Of a stretch of 64,000 nucleotides of DNA, positions 25,201 to 34,145 are shown one piece after another (the first letter of the stretch is position 1; each line of letters opens with the position of its first letter). The translations under genes were made by a program, and so were the position numbers. Origin of the DNA: Liolophura sinensis (lineage: Eukaryota; Mollusca; Polyplacophora; Chitonida; Chitonidae). The notes below the pieces were generated by a model that saw only the letters and a program-made list of their open reading frames with translations, was not told where the DNA came from and did not search any database. The stretch covers positions 5,831,606 through 5,895,605 of the forward strand of contig NC_088305.1 of assembly GCF_032854445.1 (NCBI RefSeq), written 5' to 3'.

Positions 25201-25554
25201 AATCCTTGGCGAAACAAAATTTTGCCAAACCTAACATCAGAGCAATCTCGGATTAAGTGTATTCAGTTTAAAGACATCTAAAAAAAAGTGAATGTGGCTT
25301 TGTAGTGGAACACAGCTGTGACAAGCATTATGTATTATAAAGTAGTAGGAGACAACTTTACTTTTATTGATAGGGATGAGTAACATATATAAATTAAGCT
25401 TGGAAAAAGACATAACCTGTAGCACTTTTCTGGAACCTCTTAATGCATGTTCTGATATCAAAATTCATACGACCTCATTTTCTTGTTGTGTTTCTGCTAT
25501 TTTCATATAGGTCAAGATTTGCAGCTGAGTGACACCGGCAGTGACAGTGATTGA
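19177..25554 (+). CDS. EAF1: EAF1/EAF2-like ELL-associated factor (7 coding exons, 243 aa)
   Basis: Coding exons are 19177-19276, 20331-20425, 20854-20990, 21785-21936, 22847-22996, 24662-24715 and 25511-25554: 732 nt, 243 codons plus TGA, frame kept at all six GT/AG junctions. Seen: an N-terminal EAF domain (about residues 10-115) with [37 protein letters not shown] and [14 protein letters not shown], then EGSSKI; a Ser/Lys/Pro-rich linker; a Ser/Asp/Glu-rich acidic stretch in exon 5; and a C-terminal [13 protein letters not shown]. Known of the family: EAF proteins bind ELL and stimulate Pol II elongation as part of the super/little elongation complexes, and the acidic serine-rich part is a transactivation region. 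An invertebrate single-copy gene cannot be assigned to EAF1 or EAF2 from this alone; adjacency to METTL6 favours EAF1 as the symbol. Confidence 0.92.
19617..19864 (+). mobile_element. SINE family A copy in EAF intron 1
   Basis: Head GTTGGTTAGCGCCGCAGCG, box B-like GAGTTCAAGTCCAGC, central AACCTGCGGATGGTCATGG, tail ATTCTTGAGTAAGGCGTAAA and a final AAATAAATAAATA run. The first ~15 bp of the head are missing. Confidence 0.88.
20331..20425 (+). CDS. EAF1: EAF coding exon 2 (residues 34-65)
   Basis: The acceptor is ACGTTTGCAG and the donor is TTCAG|GTAATT. It encodes [19 protein letters not shown] and VTVALPHVQ, the conserved EAF domain middle. Confidence 0.92.
20854..20990 (+). CDS. EAF1: EAF coding exon 3 (residues 66-111)
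   Basis: The acceptor is ATTGTCAG and the donor is ACTAG|GTGAGT, phase 2. It encodes [19 protein letters not shown] and [14 protein letters not shown], the strongest match to the family. Confidence 0.93.
21472..21692. mobile_element. Inverted-repeat element family D (MITE-like), copy 1
   Basis: Left end GTAAATCTTCAAAGTTTTCA; right end, reversed, CTAATTCTTCAACATTTTCA. About 220 bp, no ORF. It aligns through its length with 39158-39372 (e.g. both have AATTTATGCATACAATT-type words and CAAAATGTTG). In EAF intron 3. Confidence 0.7.
21785..21936 (+). CDS. EAF1: EAF coding exon 4 (residues 111-161)
   Basis: The acceptor is GGCGTGTAG and the donor is AAAG|GTGAGA. It encodes [16 protein letters not shown] followed by a Ser/Lys-rich linker. 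EGSSKI is a conserved end of the EAF domain. Confidence 0.9.
22060..22127 (+). mobile_element. SINE tail fragment in EAF intron 4
   Basis: GAAAAATTCTTGAGTATGGC and a final AAATAAATAAATAAA run match the family A 3' end. Confidence 0.6.
22445..22605 (+). mobile_element. SINE family B fragment in EAF intron 4
   Basis: Carries TCAGTAAATAGCCAAAGGCC and then TTTCCTCCACCCATAAACC and ATATAAGTGAAACATTCTT, i.e. the family B body joined to the shared A/B tail. Confidence 0.6.
22608..22728 (+). mobile_element. SINE family A 3' fragment in EAF intron 4
   Basis: GGGAAGGTCTGCCAATAACC, TTTCCTCCCACCATAATGCT and GTATAAGTGAAAAATTCTTA match the family A centre and tail. It lies about 120 bp before EAF exon 5. 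Confidence 0.75.
22847..22996 (+). CDS. EAF1: EAF coding exon 5, acidic Ser-rich region (residues 162-211)
   Basis: The acceptor TTTTTTGTCAATAG enters in phase 1 and the donor is TCAAG|GTCAGC. It encodes [20 protein letters not shown], the compositional equivalent of the EAF transactivation region. The acceptor is set by phase and by the following acidic run; the first ~10 residues are less certain. Confidence 0.82.
23145..23345 (+). mobile_element. Dispersed repeat family F, copy 2
   Basis: GGGTTGGGTCACACCAAAGA, ATGGTACTGGTTGCTACC, GGACTGATTGATCTGC and TAATGTTACAGGGTGAGATG align in order with the reverse complement of 655-850. In EAF intron 5. Confidence 0.6.
23457..23476. repeat. (ATTC)n microsatellite
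   Basis: About five ATTC units in EAF intron 5. Confidence 0.85.
24051..24289 (-). mobile_element. SINE family A, near full length, in EAF intron 5
   Basis: Tail (GATTGGTGTTTTACACCGTA), centre and a degraded tRNA-like head ending GTAGGCCCC, antisense to EAF. Internal deletions lie near the middle (CTTACACGACCAGAG). Confidence 0.85.
24662..24715 (+). CDS. EAF1: EAF coding exon 6 (residues 212-229)
   Basis: This is a 54-nt exon with acceptor TTTCATTTCAG and donor CTAA|GTAAGT. It encodes [18 protein letters not shown], comparable to the vertebrate segment ending in LMNTLRND. Confidence 0.82.
24739..24957. repeat. 42-bp minisatellite directly after EAF exon 6
   Basis: Five units begin GTCTTATCTTTGGCCACAGT at 42-bp spacing (24743, 24785 and on), starting about 25 bp after the exon 6 donor. 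The 42-bp period leaves a frame open but this is intronic. Confidence 0.92.
24957..25222. mobile_element. Inverted-repeat element (~265 bp) in EAF intron 6
   Basis: The left end 24958-25004 and the right end 25173-25219 are imperfect inverted repeats of about 47 bp: GCCAAGGAT and TCAGAGTGC occur in both at matching positions. It has no transposase and is MITE-like. The sequence continuing past the right arm (25194-25240) resembles 2515-2565. Confidence 0.6.
25511..25554 (+). CDS. EAF1: EAF coding exon 7, C-terminus (residues 230-243)
   Basis: The acceptor is TTTCATATAG and the TGA stop is at 25552-25554. It encodes [13 protein letters not shown], almost the conserved EAF C-terminal LQLSESGSDSD motif. 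Confidence 0.93.
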
Positions 25555-26329
25555 CACAGGAAGCTCCGCCTAGCTGATGAGAGATCCCTCCCTCTTGTAT
25601 ATTTAACAGTTGGAGTTATCCTTCCATTGTCTTGTACAGTAGTGAGATTATTTCATTAGGTTTTTTACCTGATGTTTTAGCTTGTATCAAATGTTTGGAT
25701 CCCACCAAAACACAATTTTGTGTAAGACGTTGTCTTGCTGCATATTTCCAGGCTTGGTGGTGGTATCCAGCATGCAGGCTGTCTTTTCTTCTGAAACTGC
25801 AAGTGAGGTTGTATACATGTTTGGGAGTTGTAGTGTACTGTTCACCAGAAGTTAACAACCAATCGTGTCAGCTGTCAGCCAGAGGTGGACTGGCTAAAAC
25901 AAGCTACATTAACATCAATTCACTCACTCTCTCGTCATCTAATGTATACAAAACATGATTCTAACCAACACCTGGAACAAGGTTATTGGTGAGTGCTGAT
26001 TATATAGTTCTGTGCGAGGACACAAGTGGTGATGAGGCTACGACTCTAAACAAGCCTGTCCGCGTCGCACTGGCTCCAAACATCAAACTTGTCTAGTATG
26101 GTGGCAATTACTGTCATGTGAGCATAGAGAGAGAAGCACATGCGGTGTGAGGAGTGTGAACTTGGCATGATTGAAGATTAGTTCATTTGTCCCACGAAGA
26201 AAAGCCTGTCACTGTTCATTAATGCCATGGTTGCCATGGTTAAGTTGTTTGTTTTATTCGGAATGTTATAACGGGTTGATCACTGGACACTGTCAGTACC
26301 GTGCCTTGGGGAGAGTTTGATGGGAAGAT

Positions 26330-26550
26330 TGTTTGATCTATTTATTTATTGATTTGATTGTTTTGTTTTTTTTTACACCGTAAGATTGTTTGTCTTTCAA
26401 CATGCAGTATGGAGTGCAAGTCTGTACATCACACGTGGGAAAGTTGATCAGTAACTTGCCAAAAGTCTGTGGTTTTACATGTACCTGTTTTAACTGTCTG
26501 CCATCATGCATGTGAAAAATTCCTAAATGTAAATTATGTAAACAGCAAGC
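26330..26550 (+). mobile_element. Degraded SINE-like fragment, family B relation, in EAF 3' UTR
   Basis: GGGAAAGTTGATCAGTAACTT, then GCCAAAAGTCTGTGG and GTGAAAAATTCCTAAATG, follow the order of the family B body and tail at 22445-22605. An AT-rich TATTTATTTATTGATTTGATT precedes it. Confidence 0.4.
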
Positions 26551-26896
26551 AAAAAGTAAAAAGAAAATATATAAACATTTCCAGGTGACCAAAATGTTGC
26601 ATGGATATTTACATAAGCCTTGGAAAAAAATATGAAACATGAACTTGTCCTGAGAAAATCATGTCAGACATGACTTACGTGTACAGAACTGATTGTTGAC
26701 ATGTCCTCATGCAAGATGAAGTACCACAGTGCTTGTACATAATATATTTCTGTAATGTATGAAGGAAACTCTTTTCATTTCTCATGTAATATATACATGT
26801 TCTAAGCTGTTTTGAGAATGGGATGCAAAATATTGATACAGTTGTATGTTTGTTTTTTTCTGAGCTCTTCACATGTTTTTGTGACTATGATTGTCT

Positions 26897-26945
26897 AATA
26901 AATTGTCTTTTTCATATGCTTTTGCATCTATGATTGTCTAATAAA
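26897..26945 (+). terminator. EAF poly(A) signals, duplicated
   Basis: Two AATAAA hexamers lie at 26897-26902 and 26940-26945. Each is inside a copy of the same 25-bp block (26885-26909 and 26928-26952), offset by 43 bp. They are the first AATAAA on the plus strand after the EAF stop and give a 3' UTR of about 1.4 kb. Confidence 0.6.
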
Positions 26946-27232
26946 TTGTCTTAGGAATTACATGCATATCAAAAACTTCAGGTGTTGGGCTCAGAGGATG
27001 TACATGTATGAAACTTGCTTTTTATTAAAAAAAAAAGGAACAAAAAAAAATAATTTTTTCATCTTTGGTCATTACCAGATTTTCTGCTCTCTCGTCATCG
27101 CATTGTTGGAAATACATTTCACAGGGTTTTTAACATTTTGTTTGTGATATTTGCATATTGTAATTATACTAAAACTCGGACACAAAATGGTACTTTGGTT
27201 GTCAATTAGATATTATTCCAAGACCCCAGCTT

Positions 27233-27415
27233 TTATTTATTTGATTGCTATACTCAAGAATATTTCACTTATACCATGGCACCCAGCATTACGGTGGAAG
27301 GAAACCAGGGGAAACCCCTGCCCATCCTCTGGTTGCTGGCAGATCTTCCCATGCATGACTGGAAAGGAAGCCAGCATGAGCTGGACTTGAACTCATAACG
27401 ACCGTATTGATGATA
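27233..27415 (-). mobile_element. SINE family A copy, head missing
   Basis: TATTTATTTGATTGCTATAC, CAGCATTACGGTGGAAGG and AAGCCAGCATGAGCTGGAC match tail to box B on the minus strand; the tRNA-like first half is absent. Confidence 0.8.
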
Positions 27416-28118
27416 GATGATTGATGACATCATTTGTTCCCCCTTACTCTTGTGGGGCGTTCATGGCAGTAAGCAGTTGATAAGACCCATGTGGTGGTTG
27501 TTGCTGAAGATCACTTATCTTCCATCAGTATCATGAGCATATTAGTAAGTTGCAAGTGTGATCAGCGTGTGACAGTACCCTAATTATTCTTGATTTTTGG
27601 AAAAGATGCTGGTAGTGATGAAAGTAGCATACTACGTTTCTTTACCCGCTATTTGGAAAAGTAAAGATATCAGTATGTTGTTCATTAAATGGTCTAACCA
27701 TGTGAGAAAAAAGAAACTCAATATTCCTGCTACAATCACATATTGGCTATAAAGAGCAGACCAGGTGTCTCGATAATTAGAAGAAATGCTCCAAAGGTTT
27801 AAGGTTAATTATGCCACGCATTTCGGTTTCTGTCACTGACGCTTCACATACAGGAATGAATACTTTGAGCCATCAGGGTGGAATACTTTAAACAAAACCA
27901 CTGAATCTGATCAACTGGATATATATGTAAACATGATTATAATTATTTTAACAATTCTGTTTGAAAACTTTGGTCAGTGTGGCAATGTAAAAAATTCGTT
28001 AAATATATATCTGGTTGATCAGTGTTTTTATTTATTGACCATTGTATACTGTATATTTCAACTGAAGTTTTCAACATTTTTCAAGAGACATTTTACTTCA
28101 TTATGTTTCTACCTTCCA

Positions 28119-28311
28119 AGTATGCAGCCATCCATGATACAGCTATCCATGACACAGCTATCCGTGACACAGCCATCCATAATACAGCTATCCGTGATAC
28201 AGCTATCCATGATACAGCTATCTGTGACACAACCATCCATAATACAGCTATCAGTGATACAGCTATCTGTGATACAGCTATCCATGATACAGCTCTCCGT
28301 GATACAGCCGG
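28119..28311. repeat. 15-bp minisatellite
   Basis: About 13 units of ATCCATGATACAGCT with variants (CCGTGAC, CTGTGAT). The period is a multiple of three, which explains open frames in more than one phase. Confidence 0.92.
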
Positions 28312-28422
28312 GACTAAATCTGAAACTGGCTTATCTGCTTACAGCGTTCAAACCACCAAGCCACATTCACGAAACTTTGTCAATCAAATTTCTCCAAACA
28401 TTGTTTTGCCCTAACTTAACCT

Positions 28423-28642
28423 AATTGCTCAACCTTTTTGCTTATGAAAGAGCCACTTTCGCAGCAATTTACGCGCATTTGTAATTTGATTATGGAGACA
28501 TCTCAAAACTACATTTTTTAGATTTACCAGTTTCCGGACAAGACAGAGTATAATTTTATAAGTCAACACAGAATAATGTGAGAGTATGCTTGAATAAACA
28601 CCTTGCAAGCATGCAAAAAGGTTGAAGAAGTAAATTAAGTGC
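28423..28642. mobile_element. Inverted-repeat element family C (MITE-like), copy 1
   Basis: Left end CCTAATTGCTCAACCTTTTT; right end, reversed, TACTTCTTCAACCTTTTTGC. About 220 bp. It aligns with 34573-34792, both having GAGCCACTTT, GCAATTTA and CACCTTGCA words in order. Confidence 0.72.
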
Positions 28643-30988
28643 TGTGAGAGTGGAGACAACACTTGAGGCAGTTGCCTTTTTCAAAAAAAAAAAAAACCAA
28701 TTTCCAAGTCACATTATTTGCATTATTTACAGATTTTATTTAGTAACCGCAACAGAAGACATACGTTAATAAAGAGCAGAATTAGACTGTTAACTCTTCA
28801 TTTTCCCATTCCGCTATACAACTAGAGAGTGACTCCGCATTTTACACATCGTTTACACAAGTATATAGCAAGTGGTCAAAAAGAAGAAAAAAAAAAACAT
28901 GAAAAAGTATAGCAAGTGGAGCTTAATCATCCAACAAAACAAGAAAAACTTTAACATTGTGTTAAATATGAACTATAGCCAATTTCAAATTATCCATAGC
29001 CTGGCAAGTAACAGTTTCAACATATGCAGACCAAAATGGCAACTACAGTGCTCAACACTTTTGCCAAGTATATCTAGTGATTTAGTGACTTTAGTACTGC
29101 ACATCACTTTAGCTACACATGTAGCTGAAAGATGACTGGGGTTGGGATCAAAAGGTGTGGGCGGAGGACTGAGATGCATGGAGGAATAGGTGTGGGGTGG
29201 GGTGTACAGGGTGGGCTGTTATGAGGTAGCCCAGAGGAAACCTGCTCCATCTTGACCCAGGGGCTGATCGACTTGTAAACATGTACAAGATAAAAATCAG
29301 AAAGTAGCAAAGATAAAATGCAAATTGCTTCTTTCGTACAGCTATAGGTATACATGTGTTTCTATGGTACCTTCTAGTACTGTACAGGAAAAGCTTTATG
29401 ACAGGTCTGATGACAAGACTCTTTCATGTCCACACATATATGCCTGTACATGGACACATCAGGCACAAACTCATGCGATATGCCATAAAAACTATGCTGG
29501 TGTTTGTACTTCAGAGGGATACAACACTGATGCTGATTGGCTGACAGTAGCCATAGGTTTTCCTGGGTTAAAGCCTGCAGCCTGGCATGAATAAATGAAC
29601 CACATCTAGAAATCTCTAACCTCAGCAAATCTGCTACAATTCTGTGTACCTTTAATCGCATAAAAACACAAGTGAATTTCCATCAATCATTTCAGTCCTT
29701 CGATAACCATGATCAATATTGAATGGGGCCAAATGTACAGTTCACAAACTTGAATTCATGCAAACTGGTGAGAAGAGAAGCCCTGCGTTTGCACATTTCA
29801 ATGAAGAGCATACAGTTACACGGAGGCTTAAATAGAAACTTTTGACTGCAATCAAAAACACTTAACGTGTGACAATCCCTCCTTAAACAGGTTGGCTAAA
29901 GAACATTTTTTGTTCCTTCCTTACATAAAGCACAAGCCAAAAAAAAAAAAGAAAAGAAAACTATTAAAAAGTTATCATAAACTTCATACTACAATGTACA
30001 AGTTTCTATTTAAGAGACTCGAAATTGTGCAAAATCTACAAATGAAAATCTGCATCCTGCTATAAATGTGAATTTAAAAAACAAATAAAAAGAGTTTTAC
30101 TTGGTAGAACTCTCATCCAGTGCTATAAGGGGCTTTGTGTGGAGAGTAAGTAAAGCTAAAATATGAAACGAATATTGATAGGCATTCAAACATATATACA
30201 TGTAAGAGTATTAAAACCGACAGGCAGGTGCACTGCACCACTTACATAACATAACACAACATATGTGCATCTCTAACAAGCTGACTTCACAGACAGCTTG
30301 ACATCTTCTCAGCATGATTCACACTGATCTACGGAGGTAACTGATGTCGCACCTGACCAGTGACTACTGGCTCAGAAGATTGATAAACAATAATTACTGC
30401 TTTTAGTCTTATCTCCATGTGGTACAAAACTGAGCAAATACATCTATCGGCATGATTAAGATCACTTCACTTCAACCTTAAGACTTATTACCTTTAATGT
30501 GCTGTATATGTGTCTTTAAGAACAGCAGGATTAGCAACAGAAAGTGAGCTTGAGTTCACTGTATCTTGTCAGAGAAGGGGCAAAGACAAATACTCGGTAA
30601 CTCATTTTGTCTGATTCTGACTGGATGGGATGAGTGTTGGAAAGCGGGATTATTCCCACTAAAAGCACCAAAGTTTTAAGCATGTTTTATGAGGTTTACT
30701 TGTCTATGTGTTCACAATTTTTAGGTCAAGTTCAGTATGTACATGTATATGTAAATGAATCGATACATGTCAGTCCAACAGGATGCCTTGTATTGTGGAC
30801 AACAACAAGTCACGTGGGATACAGATATATTCTCGAATTCTGCAGACGACATCAAATGTGTCTGCTGCTGAGCAGGTTATCTCCCTTTGTTGAGTTGTAA
30901 ATACAATGGTCACATCCCTGAAGCCATTCACCTATACATCGCTTCAGTTCTGCACTGAAGTGATGGGTCTTTTCAGGATAAATTTGTC

Positions 30989-31108
30989 ACATGGTTACTC
31001 AGTGATAGAATACGGAAATATATGGTGTCAGTAACCTTCATATTGGCCTCGGCTTATGAGGAATACAGACACCATATATTTGCATATCCTATCACTGAGT
31101 AACCATGT
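30989..31108. mobile_element. 120-bp near-palindrome with 41-bp arms
   Basis: Arms 30989-31029 and 31068-31108 match as inverted repeats at 38 of 41 positions (outer ACATGGTTACTCAGTGATAG), with a 38-bp loop that itself contains CCTCGGCTTATGAGG. This could be a foldback or MITE remnant, or form a stable hairpin. Confidence 0.8.
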
Positions 31109-31598
31109 AACTACATGTACTGGTACATGCATCTGTGCCAAACAGGTACCCGACCAGAAACAATGACAAGTGGCCCATCAGCTTCATAATGTAACATACC
31201 AACGCAACAATAACATTCATTCTCCAACTACAATATAAATGCAACACTGTGCAAGTTACAGGCTCAGGGTATATGTAAATAGCAAGGAGCAATTCTTAAC
31301 ACATTTCACCTGTAAATTCTCTATATGAACACAACTGATCATCTCTCACAATAACAAAACATCATTTTCCAGCAGCACACAAATCAAATTTTTCATGTAA
31401 TAAACAGACAGGACTGAGAGCATCAGAATGTCATTAAAGAAATTCTCCTTAGCCAGTACACCTATAAATGTAACAGGAATACACAGTTTCTCTTTTCTCA
31501 AATTTTTAGTCAATCTAGTGAACATATCCATATCTTCTTTTGTATGTAATTTTTAGCTTTCTGTGCTACTATTATCTGTCCCAAAAACAAGAAGAGTT

Positions 31599-31735
31599 AC
31601 TTATTTATTTATCTGAATGGTGTTTTACGTCATACTCAAGAATATTTCACCTATATGCCCGCGGCCAGCATTATGGTGGAAGGAGACCGGGCAGAGCCCA
31701 GGTGGTAAGCTCATGACCATCGTGTCAACTGGAAC
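31599..31735 (-). mobile_element. SINE family A 3' fragment
   Basis: GGTGTTTTACGTCATACTCA, CGGCCAGCATTATGGTGGAA and GGGCAGAGCCCAGG match the tail and centre, minus orientation; the head is missing. Confidence 0.75.
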
Positions 31736-32334
31736 TGTAGTCTTCTGAAGCCAAACACTGAGGTCTGACACAAAAATCTAGCATCCAGAAACAAACCTAC
31801 AAGCTGACAATATGGTACCAGTTACGATGAATGCAATTTCATGCAGAGAAAGTACATGTATATTAGGCAAAAATGCCTCAATACCATACGAGTTTCAAAT
31901 ATTTATGCACTTTAAGCAGACATCTGAACAGCTCTATAGTAACTTGCCCAACCTGATTAAAATATTGGCCTTGCCTTGATACACATACATACAAACAGAT
32001 GTAATGAAATACAGTTCACACTTTGTCTTCAGATATAAGTAAGTAACTTTGAGTACCTATTTGCACTTTTCAGATTGGCTGGACAAGGGAAGGTAATTCA
32101 TGCCTCTAATGCACACATTTGAGCTTGGCGAATACTGAATATATTCACCCTAGTAGTTTCTGACCGGGTTTAATGTTCATTGGGTTAGTAACTGTACAGG
32201 CCAGGTGATCCATCTATCTGATTAACTGTACATGATTCTAAACAATTCCATGACAAATGTCTTCACGAAACCACATGTACATAAAAAACAGACAGTACAG
32301 ACGCATGTACCAACTACAGTGTACATGCACACTT

Positions 32335-32485
32335 ATACTGTAAAAAAAAAACCCGACAGAGTCTGCTACAGCTACATGTATACTGTTAAAAAACCCTGAC
32401 AGAGTTTGCTACAGCTACATGTATACTGTTAAAAAAAAACCCTGACAGACTTTGCTACAGGTACATGTATACTGTTAAAACACTT
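32335..32485. repeat. ~48-bp minisatellite, three units
   Basis: CTACATGTATACTGTTAAAA followed by CCCTGACAGAGTTTGCTACA is repeated three times, then decays. Confidence 0.85.
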
Positions 32486-33652
32486 GGACAGAGAAACTGA
32501 AGAAAATCCCCTGGCAGACAGGATCCCATGCTGCACATTCAAGTACAGATATATGCTTACTGCTAAAGGTTCAGAACAGTTCATGCATTTCGTACATTGT
32601 AACCTGTCTTCTGTTATTCTCATCCCTAAACTACACTGTACAAATTGCATGTACACGCCTAAAATTGCTGATGGGCCAACTGCCACCTACAACCATGTGT
32701 TCATACAGATACAGATGTCTGCAGAAACATAATTACAAATTTCTGACAATGTCCATGCTTTCTAGTCATACCAATGTCAGGTATATATCTACAGACATAA
32801 TACGAAGCTTCAAACAAGCAAAAAGAATAAACCTGCTTCAAATAACCAATTTTTTTCTACAAGACATGATGTTCTGCAGCCTTGTGATGTCATCAACGTC
32901 GTGTTCATTGCGTCACATTTCCTTTGTGATGATGCTGCTGCACTCCTTGTGATGTCAACATTTCAACGGAAGTCGTTCAGACTGCACGTGTGCATATTAC
33001 TTGCATACATGATTAACACTGCATGTCAAGTCTGCACAAAATACGAAGCCCTACCCACACAGATTTGTTTCTATGTATTGTTTTCTTCAAGACAAGGTGG
33101 AGCCAGTCCCTCTGTGTGCATGTACTAGGTACATGTAGTGTACTCAGGGCATGCTGATGTTTCTGTACACACTTGTGACCTCACATATACAAAAACTGGT
33201 CATCCTTCCTGATCAGAAAAGTTGAGATTTCTTTATCATGGCTAGGTACAGGTACATCCCATGTAGAGGACTTGCAGGAACGGATGCATTTGGCAGAGAG
33301 GCAGATTGGGTGATAATATACCATAGCCTTTCATGAAAGCAGACAGCATGTGACATATGAAAACAGTGGAAACAGCCTGACTGAATGGTCTAAACTGGTC
33401 TAAGTACATCATTGAGAATATCTGTCTTGTCCAGGTTCTCTTGCAGCACCTATTACACAACCCAGAAAACGCGGTTTAACAATCCCCACCCCCACTAAAA
33501 GGGTCTGTGTTTTATCTTTATGACTGTGGTGCGCGTTCCATATCTGCACCGCATGAGGCTGGTTCCAGCACAAATCTTTTCTTCATTCGCTTTGCACGTG
33601 ATCTTGTAAGCAGAGAAAACTACACAAAGATGAGCTGAACAGGAAGAACAAG

Positions 33653-33658
33653 TTTATT
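33653..33658 (-). terminator. DNAJB6 poly(A) signal
   Basis: TTTATT on the plus strand reads AATAAA on the minus strand about 390 nt after the stop. It is followed downstream by a GU-rich TTTGTGT. It is the first such hexamer after the stop. Confidence 0.6.
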
Positions 33659-34048
33659 GCCTTCGGAAAAACCCAGAATATTCAGACTGGCTTCAAAAAT
33701 TTACAACATCAGACAGAAAAGAATGCAGAACAAAGAGCAGCCGAGTCTGAACAGCCACAAGCCTGCATAGATCAGAGTTGACACAAGCAGACAAGACAGA
33801 ATAAACAAGGTTCTAATTCCAGTCCACTAGCAGTTCTCGCCCGCCCCCCACCCGTCTTCTGTGTACTCTGCATCTAGTTCTGTACAGCACGTATACAATA
33901 TTAACCAAGTAATCCAAAGTCCTTTTCCCCAGCGAAAGGCCGTTCCAGCTGTTGTGTGACAACAAGAGCTAGTTAAAAAGTCTGTCATAAGATCCCTTCC
34001 TTCGATGATACTGCCTGACGGATATGGGCTATGGTGGGAGAGGAGAGG

Positions 34049-34145
34049 CTAGTAAGCTAAAGCCTGGACCTCTCCATTCACAGTCCGTGACTTGATTCGG
34101 CCGTCTTCCTCCACCGTGACTGTTTCCCGCCCATTCTCTATGGTC
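34049..34145 (-). CDS. DNAJB6: DNAJB6 coding exon 7, C-terminus (residues 249-280)
   Basis: The acceptor is GTTGCCAG, entering in phase 2, and the TAG stop is at 34051-34049. It encodes [20 protein letters not shown] and [11 protein letters not shown], matching the DNAJB6-type ENGxExVxVEEDG tail. Confidence 0.93.

Larger units (their letters stand above)
26953..33640. other. Convergent intergenic region between EAF and DNAJB6
   Basis: No recognised coding exon. It contains two SINE A fragments, a 15-bp minisatellite, a family C element, a 41-bp-arm inverted repeat and a 48-bp triplet repeat, listed separately. A G-rich stretch at about 29135-29230 (GGTGTGGGGTGGGGTG) is notable only for composition. 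Confidence 0.5.

Noticed and set aside
27933-28424. 163-codon frame with IQLSVTQPS repeats
   Set aside because: A second frame over the same DNA is equally open; it is caused by the 15-bp minisatellite.
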